Shown here: piece by piece, positions 30,886 through 41,418 of the stretch
Numbering within the stretch: the stretch's first letter is position 1
Layout: each line of letters opens with the position of its first letter
Made by a program: the position numbers and the translations under genes
Assembly (NCBI GenBank): GCA_963575745.1
Contig: CAUYUJ010011259.1
Span: 403,697-467,696 of the forward strand
Source: Prorocentrum cordatum
Lineage: Eukaryota; Sar; Dinophyceae; Prorocentrales; Prorocentraceae
Length of the DNA: 64,000 bases
Reading direction: 5' to 3'
Notes under the pieces: generated by a model
What the model saw: the letters and a program-made list of their open reading frames with translations, nothing else
Database searches by the model: none
What the model was told of the DNA's origin: nothing

Positions 30886-32566
30886 GGATCTCCCTATGGG
30901 GCCACGAACCGTTTGAGGGGTGTGCCGAAATGGGCGTGGGGGCGGCATGCGAACGTTGCCACTGGGGCCTTCGGTGGAGCTCCTTATGGGGCCACGAAAC
31001 GTGTGAGGGGTGCACCGAAGTTGGTGTGGGGGCGGCATGCGAACGCAGCCACTGGGGCCTTCGGTGGAGATCCCTGTGGGGCCACGAAACGTGTGAGGGG
31101 TGTGCCGAAATGGGTGTGCGGGACGCATGCGGACGGCAGCCATGGGGCCTTCGGTGGAGCTCCCTATGGGGCCACGAAACGTGTGAGGGGTGTGCCGAAC
31201 GAAATGGGCTGTGGGGGCGATCTTGCGAACCCTGCCACTGTTTAGGGCTTCAGTGGAATCCCCATGGGCCACGAAAAACGTGTGAGGGGTGTGCCGAAAA
31301 AATTGGGGGAGGCATACGAACAGGCCACTGGGCCTTCGGTGGAGCTCCCTATGGACCACGAAACGTGTGAGGGGTGTGCCGAAATGGGTGGTGGGGAGGC
31401 ATGCTGAACCTGCACTGGGGCCTTCGGTGGAGCGCCCTTATGGGGCCACGAAAAGTGTGAAGGCGGTCAAATTTGGGCCGGAAATGGCGTGGTGGGAGGC
31501 ATGCGAACCCTGCCACTGGGGCCTTCGGTGGAGGTCCCTATGGGGACACGAAAGTGTGAGGGGGTGCCGAAGGGTGGTGGGGAGGCATGCGAACCCGCCA
31601 CTGGCGCCCTTCGGTGAGCTCCATATGGGGCCACGAACAATTCCGTCCATGTGCAGAATATGGGTGGTTCGCTTGTGGGAGGCATGCGAACACTTCCACT
31701 GGGGCCTTCAGTGGAAATCCCCATGGGGCCACGAAACGTGTGAGGGATGTGCCGAAATGGGTGGTGGGGAGGCATTCGAACCAGGCCACTGGGGCCTTCG
31801 GTGGAGCTCCCTATGGGGCCACGAAACGTGTGAGGGGTGTGCCGACATGGGTGGTGGGGAGGCATGCAAACCCTGCCACTGGGGCCTTCGGTGGAGCTCC
31901 CTATGGGGCCACGAAACGTGTGAGGGGTGTGCCGACATGGGTGGTGGGAGATGGAACCCTGCCATGGGGCCTTCGGTGGAGCTAATTTATGGGGACGCGA
32001 AAAAGTGTGTGGGGTGGCCGAATGGGGGTAGGGGGAGGCATGAGAGGCCTGCCCACTGGGGCCTTTCGGTTGGAGCTCCATATGGGACCACGAAAAAGGT
32101 GAGGGTGTGCCGAAATGGGTGGTGGGGAGGCATGCGAACTCTGCCACTGGGGCCTCGGTGGAGCTCCCTATGGGGCCACGAAACGGTGAGGGGGTGTGCC
32201 GAAATGGGTGGTGGGGAGGCATGCGAACCTTGCCACTGGGGCCTTCGGTAGAGCTCCCTATGGGGCCACGAAACGTGTGAGGGGTGTGCCGAAATGGGTG
32301 GTGGGGAGGCATGCGAACCCTGCCACTGGGGCCTTCGGTGGAGCTCCCTATGGGGCCACGAAGCGTGCGAGGGGTGTGCCGAGATGGGTGGTGGGGAGGC
32401 AGCGAACCCTGCCACTGGGGCCTTCGGTGGAGCTCCCTATGGGGCCACGAAACGTGTGAGGGGTGTGCCGAAATTGGTGGTGGGGAGGCATGCGAACCCT
32501 GCCACTGGGGCCTTCGGTGGAGCTCCCTATGGGGCCACGAAGCGTGTGAGGGGTGTGCCGAAATCG
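30886..32566 (+). repeat. 90-bp tandem array, right arm
   Basis: About 18 units in plus orientation, inverted relative to the left arm. Middle units (31200-32100) carry many small indels, and both outer ends are cleaner. Unit landmarks are GCCTTCGGTGGAGCTCC, ATGGGGCCACGAAACGTGTG and GTGTGCCGAAATGGGTGGTG. Confidence 0.92.
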
Positions 32567-32570
32567 GTGG

Positions 32571-32638
<68 letters not shown>

Positions 32639-32657
32639 CTGATGCTGATGCTGATGC

Positions 32658-32745
<88 letters not shown>
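32567..32745 (+). repeat. (ATG)n microsatellite of right arm
   Basis: Nearly pure GAT triplets with a short GCT-variant patch (32637-32660). It pairs with the (CAT)n of the left arm at 28573-28702. Confidence 0.95.
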
Positions 32746-32746
<1 letters not shown>

Positions 32747-33055
32747 GGAGGAGGGAGGGGGGGGAGGAGGAGGAGGTGAGGAACGCGGGGCGCCGTCTCT
32801 TCAAAACGAGGACCCAACACCACAGGATGGTTGGGAAAAACAACAAACAAACAAGCAAACAAACAAACAAACAAAAACGACGGACGGTCTTCGAGCACCT
32901 CCGAGGAGGCGCGGTCGGGCGGGGAAGGAAGATTCGCTCCCTCCCTGCTCAGCCGCCAATTACCTGGAGGGACAAGGAGAAGGCCGACACGGGCTGCTTG
33001 CCATCGGCCAGGCTGAACGGTGTAAGCACGCGCATTGGCTACCACACGTCCTGCG

Positions 33056-33535
33056 GATCATCGAGGGGAGAGAGGGAGGGAGGGATGGAGGGAGGGAGAA
33101 GGAGAAGCAGGAGAAGGAGGAGGAGAAGGAGGAGGAAGACGAGGACGAGGACGAGGTCGAGGACGAGGACAACTAGGAGGCGGACGAGGACGGATGCGGA
33201 GGAGGGAGCAGGGAGGCAGGGAGGGAGTGAGGCAGGGAGGAAGGGAGGGAGGTGGGATGAGGACGAGAACGAGAACGAGAACGAGAACGAGGAGGAGGAG
33301 GAGAAGGAGGAGGAGGCGGAGGAGGAGGAGGAGGGAGGAGAAGGACGAGGAAGGAGGGAGGCAGGGAGGGAGGGAGGAGGAGGACGAGGAAGGAGGGAGG
33401 GAAGGCGCAGGGAGGGAGTGGGGGAGGGAGGGGGGGGGGGAGGACGGAGGAGGGAGGGAGGAGGGAGGAAGCAGGACGGAGGCAGGGAGGAGGAGGCGGA
33501 GGAGGAGGAGGAGGCGGAGGACGCAATGAGGAGGA
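33056..33535 (+). repeat. Purine tract (GGA/GAG)
   Basis: About 480 bp of GGGAGG, GAGGAC and GAGAAC repeats, almost all purine on the plus strand. Confidence 0.93.
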
Positions 33536-34065
33536 GTGGCCCCGCCCCGAGGCGCTCCGGCTCCCGCGCCTCGAGGCGTGCCTGCACCGGCTGTGGTCAG
33601 AGCCCGGCGGCGGCGCCGTGGCACGGCTGTGGCGACGGCGCGCAGGCCTCAGGGGCAACGACAGTCGGCCACGCGCAGAGGGTGGTACAGTCGGGGCCCT
33701 GAAGAAGGAACCCTTCTCGTCGGGGAGGGGCTCGATGTTCCTTAGTTGTTCCACACCTTGCCTAAGGTTTCCCTTCAGTTTTCGATGGGAAGTCGAAGTT
33801 TAACTTACGAAAAAAGGGGCCTCGTTCCTTATTTAGGGTTCCTTAGGTCAACGCCCCGACTGTACGGCAGGTTCGCGTCGTGCCGACCGGCGGCGACCCC
33901 AGCGTGTGCGTTCAAGGTCAAACGCCGCCCGTGGCCCAGGAAGAATCGGCCCGTCGTTGAGCGATCCTGCGTTCGCGGAACATCTGATCGTTCAAGTCGG
34001 AGCGGTCCCCGCGGTGTCAGGAACCAGTGCCGGGGTCGAGACGACGCGAATTTGCCGCAGGGGCA
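33536..34065. other. No gene; weak foldback
   Basis: GAAGGAACCCTTCTCG (33708) and TTAGGGTTCCTTAGG (33833) pair weakly around a TTTTCGATGGGAAGTCGAAG core. Nothing else recognised. Confidence 0.4.
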
Positions 34066-34187
34066 GGGGGGGAGGCTTCTTAGAAGCACCCCTGCTTCTT
34101 AGAAGGCGCGGGCCTTGTCTGTAAGTGCAGGGCCGGCGCCTTCTAAGAAGCAGCCTGCTTCTGAGAAGCATTCCCCCCTCCCCCCCA
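34066..34187. mobile_element. FBK-H foldback copy a
   Basis: Arms built from GGGGGGAGGCTTCTTAGAAG, CTGCTTCTTAGAAGG and CGCGGGCC pair with GGCGCCTTCTAAGAAGCAG and GCTTCTGAGAAGCA-TCCCCCC. A second copy at 50417 shares the right flank TGCGCGCCGCCA. Confidence 0.85.
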
Positions 34188-34254
34188 TATTCCCTGTCTG
34201 CGCGCCGCCAAGACAGCGGGGGGGCACAGGCACAGGGGGCCAGGACCCCCTCGC

Positions 34255-34420
34255 GCTGTGAAGAAATCACGAGGTCAGGTTTCTCGCCACTGTCGGCCTC
34301 TGTGGACCCTCGCCGGGCCTCGGGACCGTCGAGAAACGACTCGGGAGGGAAGACCGGTCCCGGGGAAGGGGTCGAGACCTCTGGGGGTCGACGTTTCGGA
34401 AAAATCACGACGTCGGGGGT
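34255..34420 (+). repeat. IR-K copy a
   Basis: Blocks CGGCCTCTGTGGACCCTCGC, GAGAAACGACTCGGGA and GGTCCCGGGGAAGGGGTCGA recur in five places in this window. Confidence 0.68.
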
Positions 34421-34430
34421 CTGGGGGAGA

Positions 34431-34560
34431 TGCATCGACCCCCAATCGCCTATTCATCGCCGATAGGGGTCCGATAGCCACAGTCTGCCCAGGAGCGTGG
34501 GGATGCGCCATCGGGGGCCCATCGCCGATCTAGCGGCGATGCATCGCCGATTCCAGGTGG
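34431..34560. repeat. TIR-B-like remnant
   Basis: ATGCATCGACCCCCAATCGC, CATCGCCGATAGGGG and GGCGATGCATCGCCGATTCC resemble the TIR-B core. The termini are not recognisable. Confidence 0.5.
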
Positions 34561-34924
34561 GCGACACAAGAAGACGGGTTCACCCTCGCCAACATTGTCG
34601 CGTAAGTTGCCCGCGTCAGGTTGCGTGTCAACGCCCTCGCTGCCAATGTGGCGTGCCGCGCCAGCGGCCCGCGCAAGCCGCCGCGCAAAGGCCGCCACGT
34701 CATCTCGCGCAAGACCCGTTTTTGATCGTCGCTCAGGTCGATGTCTCCCCCCTTGTGCCAGTCCCCCCCCTTTCGTTGCCCTTCGAGGCTGCACCGGCCT
34801 CGACGTGGGGCACGGCCCCAAGCCGGGCCCGCTGCCCTGGCGCAGGCTGGGGGCCGGGCCGAAAGTCACGGGGGGGCCCAAGAGGGGAGGGAGTGAGGCC
34901 CAGAAAACTTCGCGCTGCTTTTGA

Positions 34925-35050
34925 CTGATTTCGGCTTCTCGGGGCCCTCGCCAGTCCCCAGGGCCGTCCAAGAACAGCCCCGGCTGAAAAAGCCAGTCCC
35001 AGGGAAGGGTCCAGACCTTTGGGGTCCACGCTGCGCAGAGGTCGCGCTGC
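34925..35050 (+). repeat. IR-K copy b
   Basis: GGCTTCTCGGGGCCCTCGCC through CCAGTCCCAGGGAAGGGTCC and AGACCTTTGGGGTCCACG match copy a. Confidence 0.65.
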
Positions 35051-35189
35051 GAGATTTCCCAAGCAGCGGTTGCACTTACGAGTTCGAGTTTCTGTTGCCA
35101 CAGGATTTGGAAGGGTATGTCGAGGTTCCTCCCTGTGCCCGCCTGGTGCCCAGTCGCGAGAGCCTCGCGGGCGCCCCGTGTGCTGGGCG

Positions 35190-35375
35190 GACGCGCATCT
35201 TGTACCCCATAGCTTGCACCACATGGCTTGCACGGCATAGCTTTTATCACATAGATTCTCCTTTCTAAAAAGAGAAAAGATTATACCCCCTCGATATGAT
35301 CGACCCCCCCTTTTCGTATTGCAATTTACGTATGATTCTGCCCCATCGTCCCTGCGGACCGATCTGTGGATCCCA
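35190..35375 (+). repeat. LR fragment
   Basis: GCTTGCACCACATGGCTTGC, AGATTCTCCTTTCTAAAAAG and TTTTCGTATTGCAATTTACG match the junction between tandem LR units (compare 3170-3290 and 51050-51160). Confidence 0.78.
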
Positions 35376-35980
35376 GCTGGCAGGTCCGTGGGCGGCCGTG
35401 GAGGCCCCGAGCGCTCGACTTGAGCGTGCAGTCGCCCCACTCCCCTCCCTCCTCCTCACGCCGCTCCTTCAATCTCTCCTCTCCTCCTACTCTCCTATTC
35501 CCAGACTCCTCCTCAACTCCACTACCGCCGTACTTCATCCTCATCATACCTTCCTCCTCCTCCTCCTCCTCCTCCCTCGCCCCACTCAGCGATGCATGGT
35601 TCCTGCCCTGTATGTGTTGTTTTTTGTTTCATGGGTGCGGCTGGGGTCGACCTTCCGCTGCGCTGGTCCGCCCCGCACGCAGGTCGGCTGTTGCAGGGAC
35701 AGCGGCGCCTGCCCTCCGCCGAGCTTCGGCAGTGGAGCTCGCCGGTCGCCGGGCCCCTTCTGATTTTGCATGTCCTGCTGGCCCCTGGCCGGCATGGTTG
35801 CGTGCCTCAGGGTGGCGGCATGAGGTTGCACTCATGTTTCAAGGCAGTTCATTATCAAACTTACCGCCATGCGCGTGCTGTTTCAGTTTGCTGTACTGTG
35901 CGCCAGCCGCTCTCGGCATTGGCTCCCCTGCTTCGGCATCGAGGCTTTCTGCAAGATTGTAGTTGTTCATCCCTCCTCTC
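35376..35980. other. No gene found
   Basis: Pyrimidine-rich 35430-35580, then mixed sequence. A plus-strand frame of about 230 codons from 35592 runs through a hairpin element and shows no domain. Confidence 0.5.
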
Positions 35981-36183
35981 GGGGGAGCGTAAGACCCGGG
36001 TTTGCCAGGACTCGGGTTCGCCATCGTTTTTTGACGACCGCGACTCGGATTTTGACGAGGAGGAGTTTTGTGGGATGTCTGCAGCGGGAGACCTCGTCAA
36101 AATGCAGGCTCGGCCTCGTCATTTTTTTGACGACCTCGTCGGGGATTTCCGAGTCCCCCGTACCCGGGTCTTACGTCTCCCCG
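35981..36183. mobile_element. FBK-I foldback element
   Basis: GGGGGAGCGTAAGACCCGGG pairs with CCCGGGTCTTACGTCTCCCC. Inner GACTCGGGTTCGCC and GTTTTTTGACGACCG pair with ATTTTTTTGACGACCTCGTC-type sequence. Single copy in the window. Confidence 0.82.
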
Positions 36184-36750
36184 ATCCTCCCCCTCCTCTT
36201 CCTCCTCCTCCCCCCCAGCTTCTGCCGTCCCCCACTCGCGTTTTGGGCACCCGTGCGAGTCCCGCCGTCTGCACCGGTAATTAAGGGGTACGCACGCGCG
36301 AGTTCGTTTTTCTGGCGGCGTGGTATACAGCCGTGCGTACTCGGGTCGGTGGGCCGCCGCGTGGGCGTAGAAATCTGCATCCCTCAGAGCGTGAATTACC
36401 TACCCCGCTTTCGCTTCCAGGCAAAACCAAGCCATACCACGCGCCTCCTCGTCAAGCGGCCTGACCAGTACAGGCTGCAATTTGGCATCGTTTGGTATCT
36501 CTTGGAAGCGAGGGTGGTCAAAAGCGAGGGAGGTTTGTTTTCCCCCTAATCCCAGCTAGGTTGTTTCAGCGTGTCACATTCCAGCATGCGCGTTGGGCAA
36601 ATTGCCGCAGAGCGTGCGCTCGTGCGAGGGTTTCGACACTGCGTTGAGTTTTGAGTTTTGAGGGACGTTGATAATTAATCGGCTGCCCGCGTCCTCTTCC
36701 GTTTCCCTTCCCCTCGCCTTCTCCTGAAGATGCGCTGGACAACAAAAAAA
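36184..36750. other. No gene found
   Basis: Mixed composition, no repeat family recognised. Short frames only. Confidence 0.5.
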
Positions 36751-37735
36751 TGGTCCTGCCCCATCGCCCATAAAAGCCAGGCCGGTATCGACCCCCTTCG
36801 TCATCCTTTGCACAAAATACTATGCGCGCGCACTCGTTCATCCACGAAACCCTTGTGCAAAAAGTGCACACGCGCGCGTCGTCGCGCGCACGCCGAAATC
36901 CTCCAGAAAATGTCAGATGTGGTAAGGATGTCAAAATCGAGTATTCAAAAATATTGAAACATAGGGTTTCGCAACACGGATCTCCAAACAAAGTTTGCGC
37001 GCGCTCTTGCGAATTCTCAAGAAACCATCGGTTTTCAACATGTTCATAACATGCTACCAAACGGGCATCGCGCGCGCATGGCGAAATCGTTCGAAAGCCC
37101 CTTTGCGCGCGTGCTGGGGTGGCACGATCCGTGTCAAATAATACCGTGCGGGCCACTCTCGCGCGTTTGCCGCGCGCAAACAAAACCTTCATCACCGACG
37201 CGAAAACGCCGTCACCGTCGTCGGCGTGATCAGCATCGGCGCCGTCACTGGCTGCCCCGTCGTCGCTGTCAGCATCGCCACCAGCATCGCTATTATCATC
37301 ATCGTGTCTACCGTTGTCGACGTTGCCATGTTACCGCGCCCGCCCGAGTCGCCGACTCGCATTGAAGTGCCCAGTGGTATGTGCCGAGCGGTCAGCGCCA
37401 CCGCGTTCGCGTCGATCGCGCCAAACTAGCTGGCCGCTGCGCGCGCGTGCTAGGGTTGGCGCGGCCGCAGAGATGCACCAGCCAACGCCAAGCATGAATC
37501 GCAATCGCCACCGCATGGGTTTTGCAAACCAAGTTGCGGGGGGGTGGGTGGGATGTTTGCAAAAGCATGGGATGTGTAAATTCGTGTGTTGAAATCACTT
37601 TCACCACATTGTTTGCACCGCATAGCTTGCACCATGCAGCTCACACCACACAATTCACACCACATATACTACGCCACGTAAGGTGGCATCTTTTGCACCA
37701 TATAGTTCGCATACCCACACTGGAATAAGTTAACG
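36751..37735 (+). repeat. LR unit D (solitary)
   Basis: CCCATCGCCCATAAAAGCCA through the GCGCGCGCGTCGTCGCGCGC block, CATCACCGACGCGAAAACGC, GCGCCAAACTAGCTGGCCGC and the GCACCACATTG-type tail. It ends near CCCACACTGGAATAAGTTAA, a diverged form of the LR terminal motif. Confidence 0.82.
37226..37429 (+). other. Hydrophobic open frame in LR unit D
   Basis: 67 codons: ISIGAVTGCPVVAVSIATSI, IVSTVVDVAMLPRPP, ending SIAPN before a stop. Units B, E and F carry the same peptide in frame with changes. The segment could span a membrane. It may equally be a frame kept open by repeat homology. Confidence 0.25.
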
Positions 37736-38283
37736 TTGCGGGTCCACGGTGGTAAGTATTGTATAGTAAATCGGATGCTGCGTCGGGCGAGCCCACGAAG
37801 GGGGTCAGGACTCAATATGCATGTTCTTAGTGCGTGTGTGTGTGCGTGTTGCTTCGATGTGACCTTGAAGTGTGTTATGTGTTTTCGTTGTTGGTGCATG
37901 CTAGTGGTATATGTTGTTGATGTGTGCGTGTGTTATTGGAGCAGTTTGATGATGGGTTTTGTTAGTGATGCATGCAACTGGTGGTTGTTGCTGGTGTGCG
38001 CTGCAATTGTTACTGAAGCGTGGTATTGTGTCAGCGGCGAGTGAAACTGAAAAAGGCCATTGTCGTATGTTATTGACGCCCGAGTGCGATGGAAGGTCTC
38101 GGTGCATAGCCCTGGCCCCACCCCCCACCCACCCCGAGAAAGTGTGGTGGCTCTTCTGGCCCCCGCGTCGCTCGTATTTGGGCCCCCGCTCGGTCCCCTC
38201 GCCCCCTCGTCGATCCGAGCGCTGCTGTTGTCCTGCAGGACCCGAACCTCCGACGCAACGATTTGTTCATAGCGTCAGCTCCC
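37736..38283. other. No gene found
   Basis: TGTGTG-rich and ordinary sequence. No domain or family. Confidence 0.5.
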
Positions 38284-38440
38284 AGAGGTTTCGACCTATT
38301 CCCAGGGATCAGTTTTTCATCCCAATATTTGTTTTAAACTGTCCGGAGGCCCGGGAAGGGCCCCCAGAGGCCGAAAATGGCGAAAAATCTCCCGTCGAGA
38401 TTTTTTCATGGTTCGAGGGGGTCTGGGGAGCCAAGGCCTG
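38284..38440 (-). repeat. IR-K copy c, minus orientation
   Basis: Reverse complement of the IR-K blocks: CCCAGAGGCCGAAAATGGCG and TTCCCAGGGATCAG. Confidence 0.62.
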
Positions 38441-38589
38441 ACGCCGACCCCCTCGGCCGCCGCACCGGCCCCCGCCAGCCCCGCCCCGGCAAGGCCGCAG
38501 GGCGCGTGCCTCCGCTGCGCCGCCCTCACGCCCGAGACGCCGCGGTCCAAGGTCTCCGCCCACTGCCGCGGCGGGCCGCCGGAGCTTTC

Positions 38590-39328
38590 GCCGCCTCCTC
38601 CGTCTCCTCCTCCTCGTTGTCCTCCTCCTCCTCCTCTCCGCCTCCTCCTCCTCTCTCCTCCTCCTCCCTCCTTCTCCTTCCTCCTCCTCTCCTCCTCCTC
38701 CTCTCCTCTCCTCTCTCTTCTCCTCTCTTCTCCTCCTCCTCCTCTCCTCTCACTCCTCCCCTGTCGTTGTCTCTCCTCTGTCCTCCTCCTCCTCTCCTCC
38801 TCCTCCTCTCCTCTCTCTCACCTCTTCCTCTCTCCGTTGTCCACTCTCTCTCTCCTCTCCTCCTCTCCACTCCTTCACCTCCTCTCTCCTCCTCCTCTAC
38901 CTCCTCTTCCTCCTCTCCTCCTCTCTCTATCACTTCCTCCTCTCTTTCTCGCCTCCTCTCACTCCTCCTACCTCTCTCTCTCACCTCTCTCTCTCCTCTT
39001 ACTCCTCCTCTTCTCACTCACACCTCTCTCCACTCCTCCTCTCCTTCCTCTCCTCTCACCCCCTCTCTCTCCTCCTCACCTCCTCCACCTCTCCTCACCC
39101 TCTCTTCTCCTTCTCCTCCTCCTCCTCCTTTCCTCCTTCCACCTCCTCCTCTCCCTCTCTTCCTCCACCTCCTCCTCCTCCTCTCCTCCTCCTCTCCTCT
39201 CCTCTCCTTCCTCCTCCTCTCCTCTCCTCCTCCTCCTCTCTTCCCCGTCCTCCTCTTCCTCTTCCTCCTCGTCCTCATCTTCCTCCTCCTTCTCCTCCTC
39301 CTCCTCCTCCTCCTCCTCCTCCTCCTCC

Positions 39329-39361
<33 letters not shown>

Positions 39362-39484
39362 GCAGCATCAGCATCATCATCATCAGCATCATCCTTCCCC
39401 TCTTTCTCCTCCTCCTCCTCCTCCTCCTCCGCCTCCTCTTCCGTCTTCTCCTCCTCCTCCTCGTTATCCTCTGCCTCCTCACCC
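38590..39484 (+). repeat. 895-bp pyrimidine tract
   Basis: Almost uninterrupted C/T: CTCCTC, CTCTCT and TCCTCC, with a CATCATCAT and CAGCATCAG patch at 39330-39390. Ser/Leu/Pro-rich (plus) and Glu/Arg-rich (minus) frames here are spurious. Confidence 0.95.
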
Positions 39485-39493
39485 CTTTTCTCT

Positions 39494-39673
39494 TGGCATC
39501 GCTCGGACGTGTGCATCTTTGTTTCGGCGAGAACCATCAAGGAACTCCTTGGATCATCTTGCGGGAAAAAAGAGAAGGAGAAGAAGAAGGAGGAGGAGGA
39601 GAAGAAGAAGAAGAACAACAAAAAAGCGCACGAAACCGAGGAATGCACGGGGAGTGGACGTCCGAGCGATGGC
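39494..39673. mobile_element. TIR-F copy b
   Basis: Ends GGCATCGCTCGGACGT and ACGTCCGAGCGATGGC. The core shares GGCGAGAACCATCAAGGA with copy a and is lengthened by (GAA/GGA)n at 39570-39615. Confidence 0.85.
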
Positions 39674-39869
39674 GAGTTATCCCCCACATCGGCCTTCGGC
39701 CGCTGGGCTAGGCTCCTCCTTGTCGAGTTCGTCGGTTCCCGGAAGACTTCCCGCCTCGGGGTGCCCTCCAGCAGTTGCGCCTCGTCGGGAGCGCTCCAGG
39801 GGGCGCCCGGATCGCCCCGAACGACCGACGGAGGGCCGAGTTGTGGCCCGAAAGCCAGACCTCTGCGCG

Positions 39870-40035
39870 TTGCGGAAAAGTACGGCGGGGACGCCTTTTC
39901 AGCGTGTTTCGGCCACGGGGGGGCCTTCGTCTGGCCCGCGACCGTCAGAACATACTTCGGGGTGATAAACCAGTCCCAGAGGAGAGGTCCAGATCTTTGG
40001 GGCTGACGTGAACAGAAATCAGGACGTCGGGGGGT
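39870..40035 (+). repeat. IR-K copy d
   Basis: AACCAGTCCCAGAGGAGAGG, TCCAGATCTTTGGGG and AATCAGGACGTCGGGGG match copy a. Confidence 0.6.
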
Positions 40036-40482
40036 CAGGGTCTGGCTGCCAGTCCTGCCTCCCGCCTCTCTCCTCCTCCCTCTCGCTCAGCCTCCTCCTG
40101 CTCCAACTCGTTATTGCTGGTCCCCCCTCCTCCCACCCCCAGCGTCCTCCTCGAGGCCTCGAAGCTGCGGGCGGTTCTGGGTCAAGCCCTGGCACCCTCG
40201 CCCCTGCCCCTCTGCTTCCCAGCAGCAGAGCAGCGCTGGGGGGCTCGCGGGGGCTACAAACGTGGGCAGCCCATCATCCAAAAGGGGAGGCGGAGAAGCG
40301 AGAGAGTGGAGGAGGGGCCAAGGGTAGCACCAGGCACGACGGAGGAGGGCGGGGGAGGGGAGGGAGGGGCCAGCGAACGCAGCCGACGCACCCCTCGGGA
40401 ACCCCCAGGAGGGGTTCTCCAAGCGGGTTTCGGCGGCATCGGCGGCACGGTGGTTGGAGTCGCTCTCGTGCAGTTCTTTCGA
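40036..40482. other. No gene found
   Basis: GC-rich with pyrimidine patch 40050-40140. Compositional frames only. Confidence 0.5.
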
Positions 40483-40659
40483 CTAGACGTAAGACTGACC
40501 TTTCGCCGGAGTGACCTTTGGTGCGGGCACAGATGGGTCCCCAGATGGCTGAAAACGAAGCAGGAGTAACGGCTTGCGCGCCCAGGTTTGGTCCCCACGC
40601 GGCCCCCAAAAAGCCGCGCACCAAAGGTCACTCTTACCCAGGGTCACTCTTGCGTGCAG
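40483..40659. mobile_element. TIR-C copy c
   Basis: CTAGACGTAAGACTGACC at the left and GGGTCACTCTTGCGTGCAG at the right, with inner GGAGTGACCTTTGGTGCGGG and CCGCGCACCAAAGGTCACTC. Best-preserved copy in the window. Starts GTAAG and ends CAG. Confidence 0.9.
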
Positions 40660-40673
40660 CCGATTCCTCACAC

Positions 40674-40675
<2 letters not shown>

Positions 40676-40713
<38 letters not shown>

Positions 40714-41060
40714 GTCTCCCCCCACCGAAGCACCTGGCCCGGGGCGCGGGCGCTGGCTAAAGTGCAGAGTGGGGCGGGCGGCAGGCGAGCAGGGAGGTGG
40801 AAGAGGTGAGCCCAGCCCCCCCCCCCCCCCGCCCGCCCGCGGTGGGCCCCCTCCCCTCCTCCCTCCCCCCTCCCCCCTCCCCCCCTCCCCCCCTCCCTCC
40901 TCCCTACCTCCCCCCCCTCCTCCCCCCTCCCCCCCTCCCCGCTCGTCGGCCGCCTCCCTCCCTCCCCTCCCTTCCCCCTCCTTCCTTCCCTCCTCCCTCC
41001 CGCCCCCCCTCCCTCCCTCCCTCTCCCCCCTCCCCCTCCCTCTCCCCTCCCCGCTCTTCG
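40676..41060 (+). repeat. (CT)n and C-rich pyrimidine tract
   Basis: CT dinucleotides (40676-40710), then CCCTCC-type pyrimidine DNA (40813-41060) with C16-class runs. Confidence 0.92.
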
Positions 41061-41213
41061 GCCCCCGAGCAGCAGAGGGGGCGCTCTCCACGCTCGGCCT
41101 CCCCCGGGCGCGGCTCGGCTCGGCCGGGCGAGCGAGAGCGCTGAGGGGGTCCGCGGCCTGCGCGCCGCTGGCGGCGCGGCGCAGGTCGTCGGGGCTCAGG
41201 GCTCGGGCAGGGG

Positions 41214-41418
41214 TTAAGTCGGGCTTCTTCCCCCCACAGGTGGATTTTCGGCGAAAAAATAAACATGCCAAAAAAAAATATGCCCAAATGGTCAAAAAGT
41301 GCTCCAAAAATAGTCCCCCGACTATTTTTGTTACAATGTTTTTACTATTTGGTTGTATGTTTTGAATATTTTTATTTTTCGCCCAAAATCCCCCTGTAGG
41401 GGGACACGCCCGACTTAA
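41214..41418. mobile_element. TIR-A copy with 8-bp target duplication
   Basis: Ends TTAAGTCGGGCTTCTTCCCC and GGGGGACACGCCCGACTTAA. Flanks GGCAGGGG and GGCTGGGG match at seven of eight bases. Its right end provides the last codons and stop of the minus-strand RRM frame. Confidence 0.93.

Larger units (their letters stand above)
28489..32836. mobile_element. 4.35-kb palindromic, Foldback-like element
   Basis: Mirror-image order: terminal module (28489-28572) with ends TCCCAACCATCC/GGATGGTTGGGA; (CAT)n (28573-28702); 90-bp array; a 69-bp unique block ending GAAGGACCCAACCATATGCA (as read on the right arm); a 532-bp loop (30285-30816); then unique block, array, (ATG)n and module in inverted order. 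Arms are about 1.8 and 2.0 kb and not identical, so this is not a simple copying artefact. Arms of tandem subrepeats around a loop are the hallmark of Foldback (FB) transposons. No transposase frame and no clear target duplication were seen. Confidence 0.85.

Noticed and set aside
28703-32566. 30-residue-repeat proteins (VPKWVVGRHANPATGAFGG type) in the 90-bp arrays
   Set aside because: A 90-bp unit keeps several frames open on both strands at once. Middle units have frameshifting indels, and no start or flanking domain exists.
28703-32566. CRISPR-like array of regular repeats
   Set aside because: Repeats are contiguous without spacers, 90 bp long and in an inverted pair; the setting is eukaryotic and there are no cas genes.
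40483-40659. Repeated frames beginning MTFGARLFGG as a gene family
   Set aside because: They translate the TIR-C right end, and the same peptide appears at each copy.
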